DNA of 41,362 nucleotides from UBA3263 sp964554665 (GTDB taxonomy: Bacteria > Bacteroidota > Bacteroidia > Bacteroidales > Muribaculaceae): positions 1 to 41,362 of the forward strand of contig CAZKPP010000012.1 of the NCBI GenBank assembly GCA_964554665.1, read 5' to 3'. Below the pieces are notes generated by a model that was given only the letters and a program-made list of their open reading frames with translations, ran no database searches and was not told where the DNA came from. Made by a program: the position numbers and the translations under genes. Below are positions 34,566 to 41,362 of the stretch, one piece after another. Each line of letters begins with the position of its first letter. Position 1 is the stretch's first letter.

Positions 34566-36206
34566 TCAGATTGCATCAACAAATTTGATTACCGCATCGC
34601 GGTCGGACTTGGGCAACGCGCGAAACTTTTCAACCGAATAGCGGGCGTCGCTCTCGGGCGAATAGCCATGCCACATAATCGCCTCCAGGGCCGTGCGGGC
34701 GCGGCAGTCGTGCATGCGGTCAGCCGTGGGGCTGCCTGTAACCTTGCGGTGCAAGCCGCGTCCCCACAGGGGCGTTGTGCGACACCATCCGCCCCTTATG
34801 TCGTTGGCCATGCAGAGTTTATGCTGCACCATGTCGGTGTAGGGCCAAATTGTCTGATACGGATAGCGCGGCAGCTCGTCGCCCTTGAAGAACTTTGCCG
34901 GGTCAACGATATTGTCGGGCCCGGTGGTCCACGACGGACGGTGGCAATAGTCACAACCGATTTCGGCAAACAGCTCTCGGCCCCTGCGCACGTCGGGGTC
35001 ATCAACGTTGCGCACCGCGGGCACGGCCAGGCCGCGGTGCCATACCATCAGGTCGGTATATTCATCGTCGGTCATTTCCGGGTCAAGATTCTTGTCGGTC
35101 AGATAGGCATAGATGCGCTGCTCCATCGTGCCCTCCCAATAGCTCGGGTGAGCATGCCCCGGGTCAATGCGGTTGGCATATTCCTCGAATCCGGCCTGAA
35201 CTTCAGGATCTTTCGACGAATATAGGGCGTAGGTGCCGGCGGCATCGAGATAATGATAGCGGCGGTCAGAGCGCGTAACGTTGGTGATATTCCAGATAGC
35301 ATTGGCGCCGGCGGCATCCTGCAGCGGGCCGCGCGAAAGAGCGTAGGTGAAGCGGCGCACATAGCCGGTGCCGTCGCCCTGCAGCGAGTTGGCATACATC
35401 GACTGCCAATTGCCGTTGGCAAAGAACGCCGGATTCAGGCCGTTGGGCATAAAGCCGTCGGCTTCCTCCCGTCGGTATTGCTCCAAGATGTCGGCCTCGG
35501 TTATGGCGTCGAGCAGGCCGGTGCCGTAAACGCCGATTGTCGACTCAAGTTTCACTGCATAATCGCCCGGCAGTTCATAGCCCTGATTAACCACATAGAT
35601 GGCACTTGAGGGCATCGTAACCTCCGGATATTGCAGCTCGTAGGTCTCGCCGTCGGCAAAAGTGTTGTTCCATTGGTCGGTAGCGTTGATCCACTTAACG
35701 GTGATTTGCGATTCGTCGACCGGAGCCTTGAACGGCGCCACCGCATGCCCCTGCGGCATACCGGCCAACCACGAAACATAGCCTTCGGTTGCCGGGTCGT
35801 AGACCACCAGCAGGCAACCGTTGCCGATTTCGCTGGTGTTAAACGTGCCCTCGGGCACGCGAGTGCCGTGGCCGTAGTTGGGATGGCAGTGAACGCACGA
35901 TGTTCGAATATAAACCGGCCCCAAGCCGCCCCTGACTCCTCCGCGGTTGGTCATAAACGGCTTTTCAAACAGCGCTTCGCCATTTTTAAACGACTGATAA
36001 AGCCCTTGGCGGTCAATGGCCGGCGCCGGCTGCTCAAACACGTTGGAGGTTGCAAGATAAGTGGTTCCGAGCTCCCCGCCGGCATAATACCAGTCGGGAA
36101 GGGTCTTTGCTTCAGCCACCTCATCGTCAACAATAGGCTCTTCGGAGCATGAGCCCAACGAAACTGCGGATGCAAGTAGCAAGCTGTAAATCAGGTAATC
36201 TTTCAT
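34566..36206 (-). CDS. Di-haem c-type cytochrome oxidoreductase lipoprotein (DUF1111-like)
   Basis: A 546-residue exported protein. The signal ends in lipobox SLGSC (lipidation at C20). Two haem-attachment sites are present, CVHCH (C104-H108) and CDYCH (C418-H422), about 310 residues apart, as in the putative thiol oxidoreductase/di-haem peroxidase (MauG/CcpA-related) family. The region around WGRGLHRKVTGSPTADRMHDCRA near the C-terminus is typical of that family. The physiological reaction is not established. It lies between the imelysin gene (10 bases upstream) and ccsBA (6 bases downstream). Confidence 0.88.
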   Translation of the reverse strand: MKDYLIYSLLLASAVSLGSCSEEPIVDDEVAEAKTLPDWYYAGGELGTTYLATSNVFEQPAPAIDRQGLYQSFKNGEALFEKPFMTNRGGVRGGLGPVYIRTSCVHCHPNYGHGTRVPEGTFNTSEIGNGCLLVVYDPATEGYVSWLAGMPQGHAVAPFKAPVDESQITVKWINATDQWNNTFADGETYELQYPEVTMPSSAIYVVNQGYELPGDYAVKLESTIGVYGTGLLDAITEADILEQYRREEADGFMPNGLNPAFFANGNWQSMYANSLQGDGTGYVRRFTYALSRGPLQDAAGANAIWNITNVTRSDRRYHYLDAAGTYALYSSKDPEVQAGFEEYANRIDPGHAHPSYWEGTMEQRIYAYLTDKNLDPEMTDDEYTDLMVWHRGLAVPAVRNVDDPDVRRGRELFAEIGCDYCHRPSWTTGPDNIVDPAKFFKGDELPRYPYQTIWPYTDMVQHKLCMANDIRGGWCRTTPLWGRGLHRKVTGSPTADRMHDCRARTALEAIMWHGYSPESDARYSVEKFRALPKSDRDAVIKFVDAI

Positions 36207-36216
36207 ATTCAGTTGA

Positions 36217-37368
36217 TTACTGGCGGGTTACGACCATCATGGCCGATTCGAGGGCGTCGACGAGGGTTGCGCCGGCAGCTTTCATGCCCGCTTCGCTCAG
36301 CGAACCTGTGGCGTTTTTGGCAAACGGCTCCGGAATAAGCTCGATGGCGGCGATAGCGTCGGCGATTGCCCGGCGCACTTCGGCGTCAACTTCGTGGTTG
36401 ACACTCTTAACGTAGTCGCTGACCGAAGCATCTCCCTGGCGGCTGCCCAGATAGGCGTTGCGCACAGAGCGGATGTTGTCTGCAAAGTCTTCAATCGAAT
36501 TCAGCGAGTATGGCGACTCAATGTAGTTTTTATCTTCAACCGACGAGCCGATGTGCGGACGGCCGATTTTTGTGTTGCCCACTTCGTCGGCAATGTCGAT
36601 GCAGCCTTGAATAATCTCTTCGGCGGCTTCCTGATAGGTTTTGAAGCGCGAGCCCGGCTGACCGGCGTTTTTCATTTCCCAACCGTAGTTTTCGCCATAG
36701 TCGAGTTCGGCATCCTCAAGAATCTGCTGCTTCAGATCGGAAATATTCTCGGTGCCGGCCCAGCAAGCCTCCAGACACACGCACTGTTGGCAAAGATCGT
36801 CGGCAACCGCCACTAAATATTCCAGCTCTTCGGGCGTATAATTTGCGGAATGAACCAGCGCGCTGTTTTCGTCGGCACTCAACTGAAACAGCATGAACTC
36901 AACGGAGTGGAAACCGATGAGGCCGTAGCCGCCGTTGTTTTCGAGCGACCAGCTGTTGCCGTGGCGAATCTGTGTCAGCAGGTTCTCCATAGCAGCCTTG
37001 TCGAGCGGCCACGAATCGATATGCGGGTCAATATTATGGTTAGCGGCTGGGCCGAAAAGAAATGCCTCGCTGAGCTCCCACTGCTTGCGGGCGAGCTTCC
37101 ATGCGTCGCCTGCGGCACGGATGTCGCTCTCGGTCAGTGTCCCTGCAGCATGTTTTGCCTGCATGGCGTGGCAGAGGTCGCGCAGCGTAACTGCGGCATC
37201 GGCCATGGCCTTATAAGTAGGGCGCACGGTGTTGTCAACGTAGGCCTCGGTAGCGGCTTTGAGGGTTAGTTCTTTCGACGAACCGGTTTCCGGCTCATCG
37301 GATTTATCGCTGCAACCGGCCAAAGGCATGGCGCAGAGCGAAAGCAAAAAAAGTTTTGAAAATTTCAT
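36217..37368 (-). CDS. Imelysin-family (M75-like) lipoprotein
   Basis: A 383-residue exported lipoprotein with lipobox PLAGC (C19). The imelysin signature GxHxxE is seen as GFHSVE (152-157), with the upstream DPHIDSWP segment (114-121). The family is helical and is tied to iron uptake (IrpA, EfeO-related) rather than proved peptidase activity. Its neighbours are a porin upstream (29-base gap) and the di-haem protein downstream; imelysin and di-haem proteins are often found together, which supports a shared role in metal or redox handling at the cell envelope. Confidence 0.9.
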   Translation of the reverse strand: MKFSKLFLLSLCAMPLAGCSDKSDEPETGSSKELTLKAATEAYVDNTVRPTYKAMADAAVTLRDLCHAMQAKHAAGTLTESDIRAAGDAWKLARKQWELSEAFLFGPAANHNIDPHIDSWPLDKAAMENLLTQIRHGNSWSLENNGGYGLIGFHSVEFMLFQLSADENSALVHSANYTPEELEYLVAVADDLCQQCVCLEACWAGTENISDLKQQILEDAELDYGENYGWEMKNAGQPGSRFKTYQEAAEEIIQGCIDIADEVGNTKIGRPHIGSSVEDKNYIESPYSLNSIEDFADNIRSVRNAYLGSRQGDASVSDYVKSVNHEVDAEVRRAIADAIAAIELIPEPFAKNATGSLSEAGMKAAGATLVDALESAMMVVTRQ

Positions 37369-37397
37369 GTGGGTATTATGTTTTTAATTGATTTCCG

Positions 37398-38726
37398 TTA
37401 TTTAAACCAACCAACGTAGGCCACTCCTATGTTTATGGCCGGCTCGTTATTATATTTCCGCTCAAGGATGCCGCACGTATAGTCGGCCTTGACCACAATC
37501 TGCGGCAGCGGATACCAGTTGATGCCGGCGCTGACTTTTTGGCGGCCACACCACCCTAACGGCGTTGAATTTTCCATCCGTGCCATGGAGTCATAGTAAT
37601 CATAGCGGCCGAAAACGTAGAATTTCTGACGCCCGGCATTCATTTTCGGAATCAGCCCGAAAATGTTGTAGCCCGCCTCTATACCGACAGAAACGGCATC
37701 TGATGCAACCTCCTGGCGCTTCGAGGTTGACTTTTTCGACATCGAAATGTTGAATTTGCTGATGTGTGCGGCATCGGAAAGATGACCCCAGTCGGCCGCA
37801 CCGCGTATGAGCCAGTTGTGGTCGTCATACTTGAAATCTAATGAGAGGATGGAAACGGTGCCGCGAACGCCGTTGTTTTTCTCGGAGTCAGTCGGATAAA
37901 GAGTGTTGCGGAACGAGTTGCCAACATATCCGCTCAGCCCCAGGCGCAGGCCCTTGACGCTGTAGTTGTCCACCCTGCCGGCAAAGGCATAGGTGTTGGC
38001 GATTTTAAACTCGAAGGGCGAGGCGGAACCGTCGTGAATCCACGACTGATTGCCGAAGCGCTCCGCGTCGAGACCGGGCAGGAACATGGCCATATACGAC
38101 CATTTTCCGGCTCGGCCGCTAACCGACACGGAAACTTCGTGCCACGTGCAAGGCATAATGGTGTTCTCACCCTCCGGACGGTAAACGCCGAAAAACTGGT
38201 TGGGCTCATGGTGGGCATTGGTGCCGCCGACGGGCACCACCTGCATGCCGGCACGCACCTTGAGTTGCGGCATGAATTCTTTTTGAATGTAGAATTGCTC
38301 CAGCGCCACTTCGCCCCCGCGTTCAACTTCGGTTTCATACTCGCCGGCCTCTTCGGTTTCGATTTCTACCGCGGCTTCGGGGCCGCCATGCTCAAACTCA
38401 ATCTCGGAGCTAAACGACCACCCTTTGCCGAAATCATAGCCAAGGTAAATAACAACGTGCGGCAGGTCAAAACGCCCGTGGCTGCCGGCGGCTTTATAGC
38501 GCTCTGGCTCGGAATAGCGCAGATAGTTGTCGCTAAAGAAGTTGCGCGACATGGCAACCTCGCCGTAACCACCCACATGGAGCCGCTCCCAGGCAGAGAT
38601 TTTCTGATTCATTTTTACGATGGCCACACTGTCGGCCTCGGCGCTGTCGGTAGCTTCCGCAGCGGCAAAAGCGGGCAGAAGCAGCATCGACCAAAGCATA
38701 AAACGATGGATAAAACTTTGGTTCAT
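37398..38726 (-). CDS. Outer-membrane porin-like beta-barrel protein
   Basis: A 442-residue protein. The signal peptide runs to about residue 23 (LLLPAFAAAEA). A short helical segment, then GGYGEVAMSRNF and a long run of alternating strands, ends in YVGWFK. An acidic loop (about 124-145, EIETEEAGEYETEVERGG) lies in an early external or constriction region, and GRYDYYDSM is a typical barrel strand. It resembles phosphate-selective-porin-like (OprO/P-type) barrels annotated in Bacteroidota, but the solute is unknown. The ATG at 38726 is preferred over a GTG two codons upstream. It heads the four-gene porin-imelysin-dihaem-ccsBA unit. Confidence 0.82.
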   Translation of the reverse strand: MNQSFIHRFMLWSMLLLPAFAAAEATDSAEADSVAIVKMNQKISAWERLHVGGYGEVAMSRNFFSDNYLRYSEPERYKAAGSHGRFDLPHVVIYLGYDFGKGWSFSSEIEFEHGGPEAAVEIETEEAGEYETEVERGGEVALEQFYIQKEFMPQLKVRAGMQVVPVGGTNAHHEPNQFFGVYRPEGENTIMPCTWHEVSVSVSGRAGKWSYMAMFLPGLDAERFGNQSWIHDGSASPFEFKIANTYAFAGRVDNYSVKGLRLGLSGYVGNSFRNTLYPTDSEKNNGVRGTVSILSLDFKYDDHNWLIRGAADWGHLSDAAHISKFNISMSKKSTSKRQEVASDAVSVGIEAGYNIFGLIPKMNAGRQKFYVFGRYDYYDSMARMENSTPLGWCGRQKVSAGINWYPLPQIVVKADYTCGILERKYNNEPAINIGVAYVGWFK

Positions 38727-38747
38727 CAGCACTTACTTTTTTGACTG

Positions 38748-38755
38748 CAAAGTTA
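38748..38755 (-). promoter_or_regulatory. Promoter -7 element of the porin operon
   Basis: On the minus strand TAACTTTG lies 21 bases before the ATG at 38726. A TTG lies 17 bases further upstream (38775-38773), slightly closer than usual. Confidence 0.65.
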
Positions 38756-38845
38756 CGCCGAACCCCTCGCCTCAACAATACTCAAAAAAAGTGAAAAAAT
38801 TTCCACCGCAAAAAATTTCCCACCCCCGCAATACCCAAAAACAAT

Positions 38846-38881
38846 AGCCCCCCGGAAGTTCGTGTGAACTTTCGGGGGGCT
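38846..38881 (-). terminator. Rho-independent terminator of the right-edge gene
   Basis: A 16-base-pair stem with one G-T pair (38846-38861 with 38866-38881) and loop GTGT. On the minus strand it starts 33 bases after the stop and is followed by a T-rich run (ATTGTTTTTGG). Its CCCCCCG...CGGGGGG core closely matches the terminator at 72-99. The remaining 38756-38845 is AT-rich and shows nothing else. Confidence 0.9.
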
Positions 38882-38914
38882 GAGGTTAGTCTAAGTTAGA
38901 TTAGCGGCGCGCGT

Positions 38915-41362
38915 TTAGCGAACAACGTGCTTGGCACCGTTAACAATGTAGAGACCGCGAACGGGAGCGCTTACCTTGCGACCCATCAGGTCGTAAACGG
39001 CATCGTTGGCCTTAACGGCAGCGTTGATTTCGCTGATCGAGGTGGTAGAGCCGTCGCTGTTGATCTTCAAGGTGCGAACGCTACCCTTGGTGTCGGTGTC
39101 GGTGTGATAGCCGTAGTATTCAACTACGCCGGGGCCGTCAACGGTGAATGCGTGGTTGCCTTCTTCGTCGAGTTCAGCTTTGGTGTAGCCGCTGTGGTCA
39201 ACGGCGCGACGAGCTTCAACTGCTTCACTTTCGGCGGGAGTGTGCTTGTAGTGAACGCTTACGCCTTCAAAGTCGTGAGAAACCTTAATAGTGTAACCAC
39301 CAATGCCGTTGGGCTCGATGATGAAGTTTTCGTATACGGGCGACACGCGCTCGGGGTCAAGGCCGAGAGTAACAGTGATGGTCTGAATCGCCTTACCATT
39401 TGCAGAAGAGGGGCATGAAACAGTCCACTGCTTGCCGTTTTCGCTGAATTCAGTATCAAAGCTACTTTTTGCGGTTTTTTCAACATCAGCTATAATATAC
39501 TTGTCGGGAGCAGTAATAGTTACGAAGCTACCGGTATACAATCTGAAGCCATCGGTCCACAGACGAGTTTTACCTACGGCAACAACTTCCAGCCCTTCAG
39601 TTTCAGTGAGAGTGATAGGATCGGGATTAAACGTATTGCCAGTAGTATAGCGAATCATGCCATAATCGTTGTTAACGAAATCAAGAGTAACGGTGTTGCT
39701 GATAACCGGCTTTTCTTCGGTAGCAACAATGGTGAAATTAAGAGTCTTTTTATCTTTATTTACACCTTCGGCTTCAACACTAATCATATAGGTGTCGGCT
39801 GCAGCGACAGTCCATTCATAATAGGAGCTGATAACTATATCTTCGAAATCATTGTCGTTGGAGTTAACTCCAATAATCTCAATATCGAGCGCTTCTGCGT
39901 TTTCGGCAGCGATGGTAATCTTGTCGCCAACCTTAACTTCGATGCTTGCTTCTTCTTCAACAACTACGCCATTTACGGTGATGTCGCCGAGAACATATTT
40001 GTTGGTAACTACTACGGTATAGCTGGCCCAACCTTCGTTGTAGCTGTCGTTGCCTTCGGTGTAGGCGGTGATGGTGTATGTGCCGGTGGCGTATACGTAA
40101 AGCATACCGTCTTCATCAACGTCAAGACCTTCCTTATTGCTCGAAGTGTAAACAACTTCAACGCCTTCGGGAGCATTTACAACTTGTCCCTGAATCATAC
40201 CGCCGTCGGTGTCGGCCATATCAAAAGTAATCTGATGTTCGTCGAAGCTCAGGTCGGGGTCCTGCTTGCCGGGGTCGGCAGCCTTGGTGATTTCAACCGG
40301 GCTGAGCTGGAAGTTGTCATTGTAGCGCCAAACAAAGGCGGTAATGGTCAGGTTCGAGCCATTTTCAAACGAGCCGATGCCGAAGTTGTTGTAGAGAGCA
40401 AATTCTTCGTCACCAAGTTTAACGGTAGCGTTCTTGCCGCTCTGGTTAACGATGCTGCAACCCTTAATGGTTACGTAGTCGAAAATATTGTTGACGATGT
40501 CGAGACCGGCAAAAGTGGTCAGGACGGTAGGTTCGATTTCTGCGCCGGTGCCGCCTACGCTGATTTCAGCATTGGTGAGCTCAAAAAGCTTCTGGTAGAT
40601 ATTAACGGTACCCGAAACTTTAGAAATTGCGGTGCCGGCAGCGGGAGCATTGCTCAAACCATAAACCAGAATGTTGCTTGTACCGTCGGTCAGCATCAAA
40701 TATACGCCGGAATTGTAGATTACGCTGAAGTTACCAACGATTTCAATGTTTTCTTGGTGAGCCGAGCCTTCAATGGCAGCCTTGAAAGAGGCGAAGGGGA
40801 GGGTGATTTTGGCAGACTTAACTGCGCTCTTGCCTTCACCTTTTTGAGCGAAAGCATAGATGGTGCAACCTTCGGTAACGGTGAAAGTGCCGTTATACTC
40901 GTTGGTGATAGCATCTTCCGAAGTGCCATAATAGATGGTAGCGCCTTCGGTTGCGCACGACATAGTAACATCAGCGCTTGCGCCGTTCACAACGTATGAA
41001 ATCTCAACCGGCTCAACCTTCTCAACAACAGGACCACCGCCCTCGCCGTAAACAACTGTTATAGCTTGAACATACAAACGTTTTGTTGCAGAAAGGGTAA
41101 TTGACGACAGTTCTGTTGCGTCAGAAACAGCAAACTCATATTCAGTTAAAGTGGTGCCGGTCATAGTTTGAGCGGCAGAACCATTAACTGACAAAGAAGC
41201 CGCATCGCTACCATATTTTGCTGCGTTAATAATAATTGATGTTGCATCAACTATTCCTGCATCAGCAAGATTTATGGTAACAGTACCATTAGTTTTTGAA
41301 CTTGAGAATTTGAGACCGGAAATGCCGGGATAAACCGTAGAAGAGGATACACTGGCTATGTA
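38915..41362 (-). CDS. Large multidomain secreted protein with T9SS-like C-terminal tail (partial)
   Basis: The frame is open from the right edge to TAA at 38915, giving at least 815 residues; the true start is outside the window. From the N-terminal side: a beta-sandwich ending in KRLYVQAITVVYG; a chitobiase/hexosaminidase C-terminal-like segment (EGATIYYGTSEDA, then CTIYAFAQ); an OB-like domain (GVYLMLTDGTSNILVYG, then FELTNAEI); an Ig-like Big_2-type domain with VVYTSSNKEGLDVDEDGML; two further beta domains; and a tail VYDLMGRKVSAP-RGLYIVNGAKHVVR. The tail is a type-A-like sorting signal for export and anchoring. No catalytic domain is visible in this part. It may be a surface adhesin or glycan-binding protein; that is inference. 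Its terminator is at 38846-38881. Confidence 0.85.
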   Translation of the reverse strand, partial: YIASVSSSTVYPGISGLKFSSSKTNGTVTINLADAGIVDATSIIINAAKYGSDAASLSVNGSAAQTMTGTTLTEYEFAVSDATELSSITLSATKRLYVQAITVVYGEGGGPVVEKVEPVEISYVVNGASADVTMSCATEGATIYYGTSEDAITNEYNGTFTVTEGCTIYAFAQKGEGKSAVKSAKITLPFASFKAAIEGSAHQENIEIVGNFSVIYNSGVYLMLTDGTSNILVYGLSNAPAAGTAISKVSGTVNIYQKLFELTNAEISVGGTGAEIEPTVLTTFAGLDIVNNIFDYVTIKGCSIVNQSGKNATVKLGDEEFALYNNFGIGSFENGSNLTITAFVWRYNDNFQLSPVEITKAADPGKQDPDLSFDEHQITFDMADTDGGMIQGQVVNAPEGVEVVYTSSNKEGLDVDEDGMLYVYATGTYTITAYTEGNDSYNEGWASYTVVVTNKYVLGDITVNGVVVEEEASIEVKVGDKITIAAENAEALDIEIIGVNSNDNDFEDIVISSYYEWTVAAADTYMISVEAEGVNKDKKTLNFTIVATEEKPVISNTVTLDFVNNDYGMIRYTTGNTFNPDPITLTETEGLEVVAVGKTRLWTDGFRLYTGSFVTITAPDKYIIADVEKTAKSSFDTEFSENGKQWTVSCPSSANGKAIQTITVTLGLDPERVSPVYENFIIEPNGIGGYTIKVSHDFEGVSVHYKHTPAESEAVEARRAVDHSGYTKAELDEEGNHAFTVDGPGVVEYYGYHTDTDTKGSVRTLKINSDGSTTSISEINAAVKANDAVYDLMGRKVSAPVRGLYIVNGAKHVVR

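Noticed and set aside
1..41362. CRISPR array, insertion sequence, prophage or integrated element
   Set aside because: I found no regularly spaced repeats, transposase, integrase or phage genes. The gene set is consistent with conserved chromosomal DNA apart from the two partial secreted-protein genes at the edges.

Overview
The window comes from a member of the Bacteroidota, most likely order Bacteroidales. A gut lineage such as Muribaculaceae is my best guess by gene content and a mid-50s GC content judged by eye, but that family assignment is inference. The evidence is: promoters of the Bacteroidota type (TTG/TTTG, about 19-20 bases, then TAnnTTTG) before most transcription units; an frdCAB fumarate reductase operon with a five-helix di-haem subunit; a fused CcsBA cytochrome c assembly protein; an HU-like/SPOR protein; a M49 dipeptidyl-peptidase III lipoprotein; and proteins with type IX secretion (T9SS) C-terminal signals, one type B inside the window and type-A-like tails at both edges. 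There is one tRNA, and I see no rRNA, insertion sequence, prophage or CRISPR array.

Layout. 1-51 is the last 16 codons of a secreted protein, followed by a strong terminator and a minus-strand tRNA-Ser(TGA). parC (313-2928) runs rightward and meets a minus-strand operon ftsY-rimO-ATP-grasp (6210-2941). A repeat-rich 355-base gap leads to dnaA (6566-7954), then a nucleoside kinase and ligA (8019-11680), then the fumarate reductase operon frdC-frdA-frdB (11779-15580), closed by a UUCG-loop terminator. A 222-base untranslated stretch with several hairpins separates this from a LicD-family gene (15829-16647).

The minus strand from 26223 down to 16632 is one tightly packed seven-gene unit: dxr, rseP, an RlmI-like rRNA methyltransferase, a M49 peptidase, tsaC, a polyprenyl-phosphate sugar transferase and a ClC chloride channel. 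Four of its six junctions are 4-base stop/start overlaps. A small outer-membrane barrel gene lies at 26328-26876. A second minus-strand unit (31946-26925) encodes the HU/SPOR protein, a T9SS type B protein, a U32-family protein, a HAD phosphatase and a FemAB-like acyltransferase. A divergent beta-carbonic anhydrase (32121-32663) shares a palindromic promoter region with it.

The most interesting block is the minus-strand operon from 38726 to 32664: an outer-membrane porin, an imelysin lipoprotein, a di-haem (two CxxCH) lipoprotein oxidoreductase and CcsBA. It looks like a self-contained envelope redox or metal-handling system that carries its own haem-attachment machinery. The right edge holds at least 815 residues of a multidomain secreted protein ending in a T9SS-like tail, with a terminator very similar to the one at the left edge.

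Other points of note: an unusual glutamine-rich coiled-coil tail on FrdC, an Asp-to-Asn change in the DNA-reading motif of DnaA, a channel-like valine in the ClC protein, and several mRNAs predicted to have almost no 5' leader.
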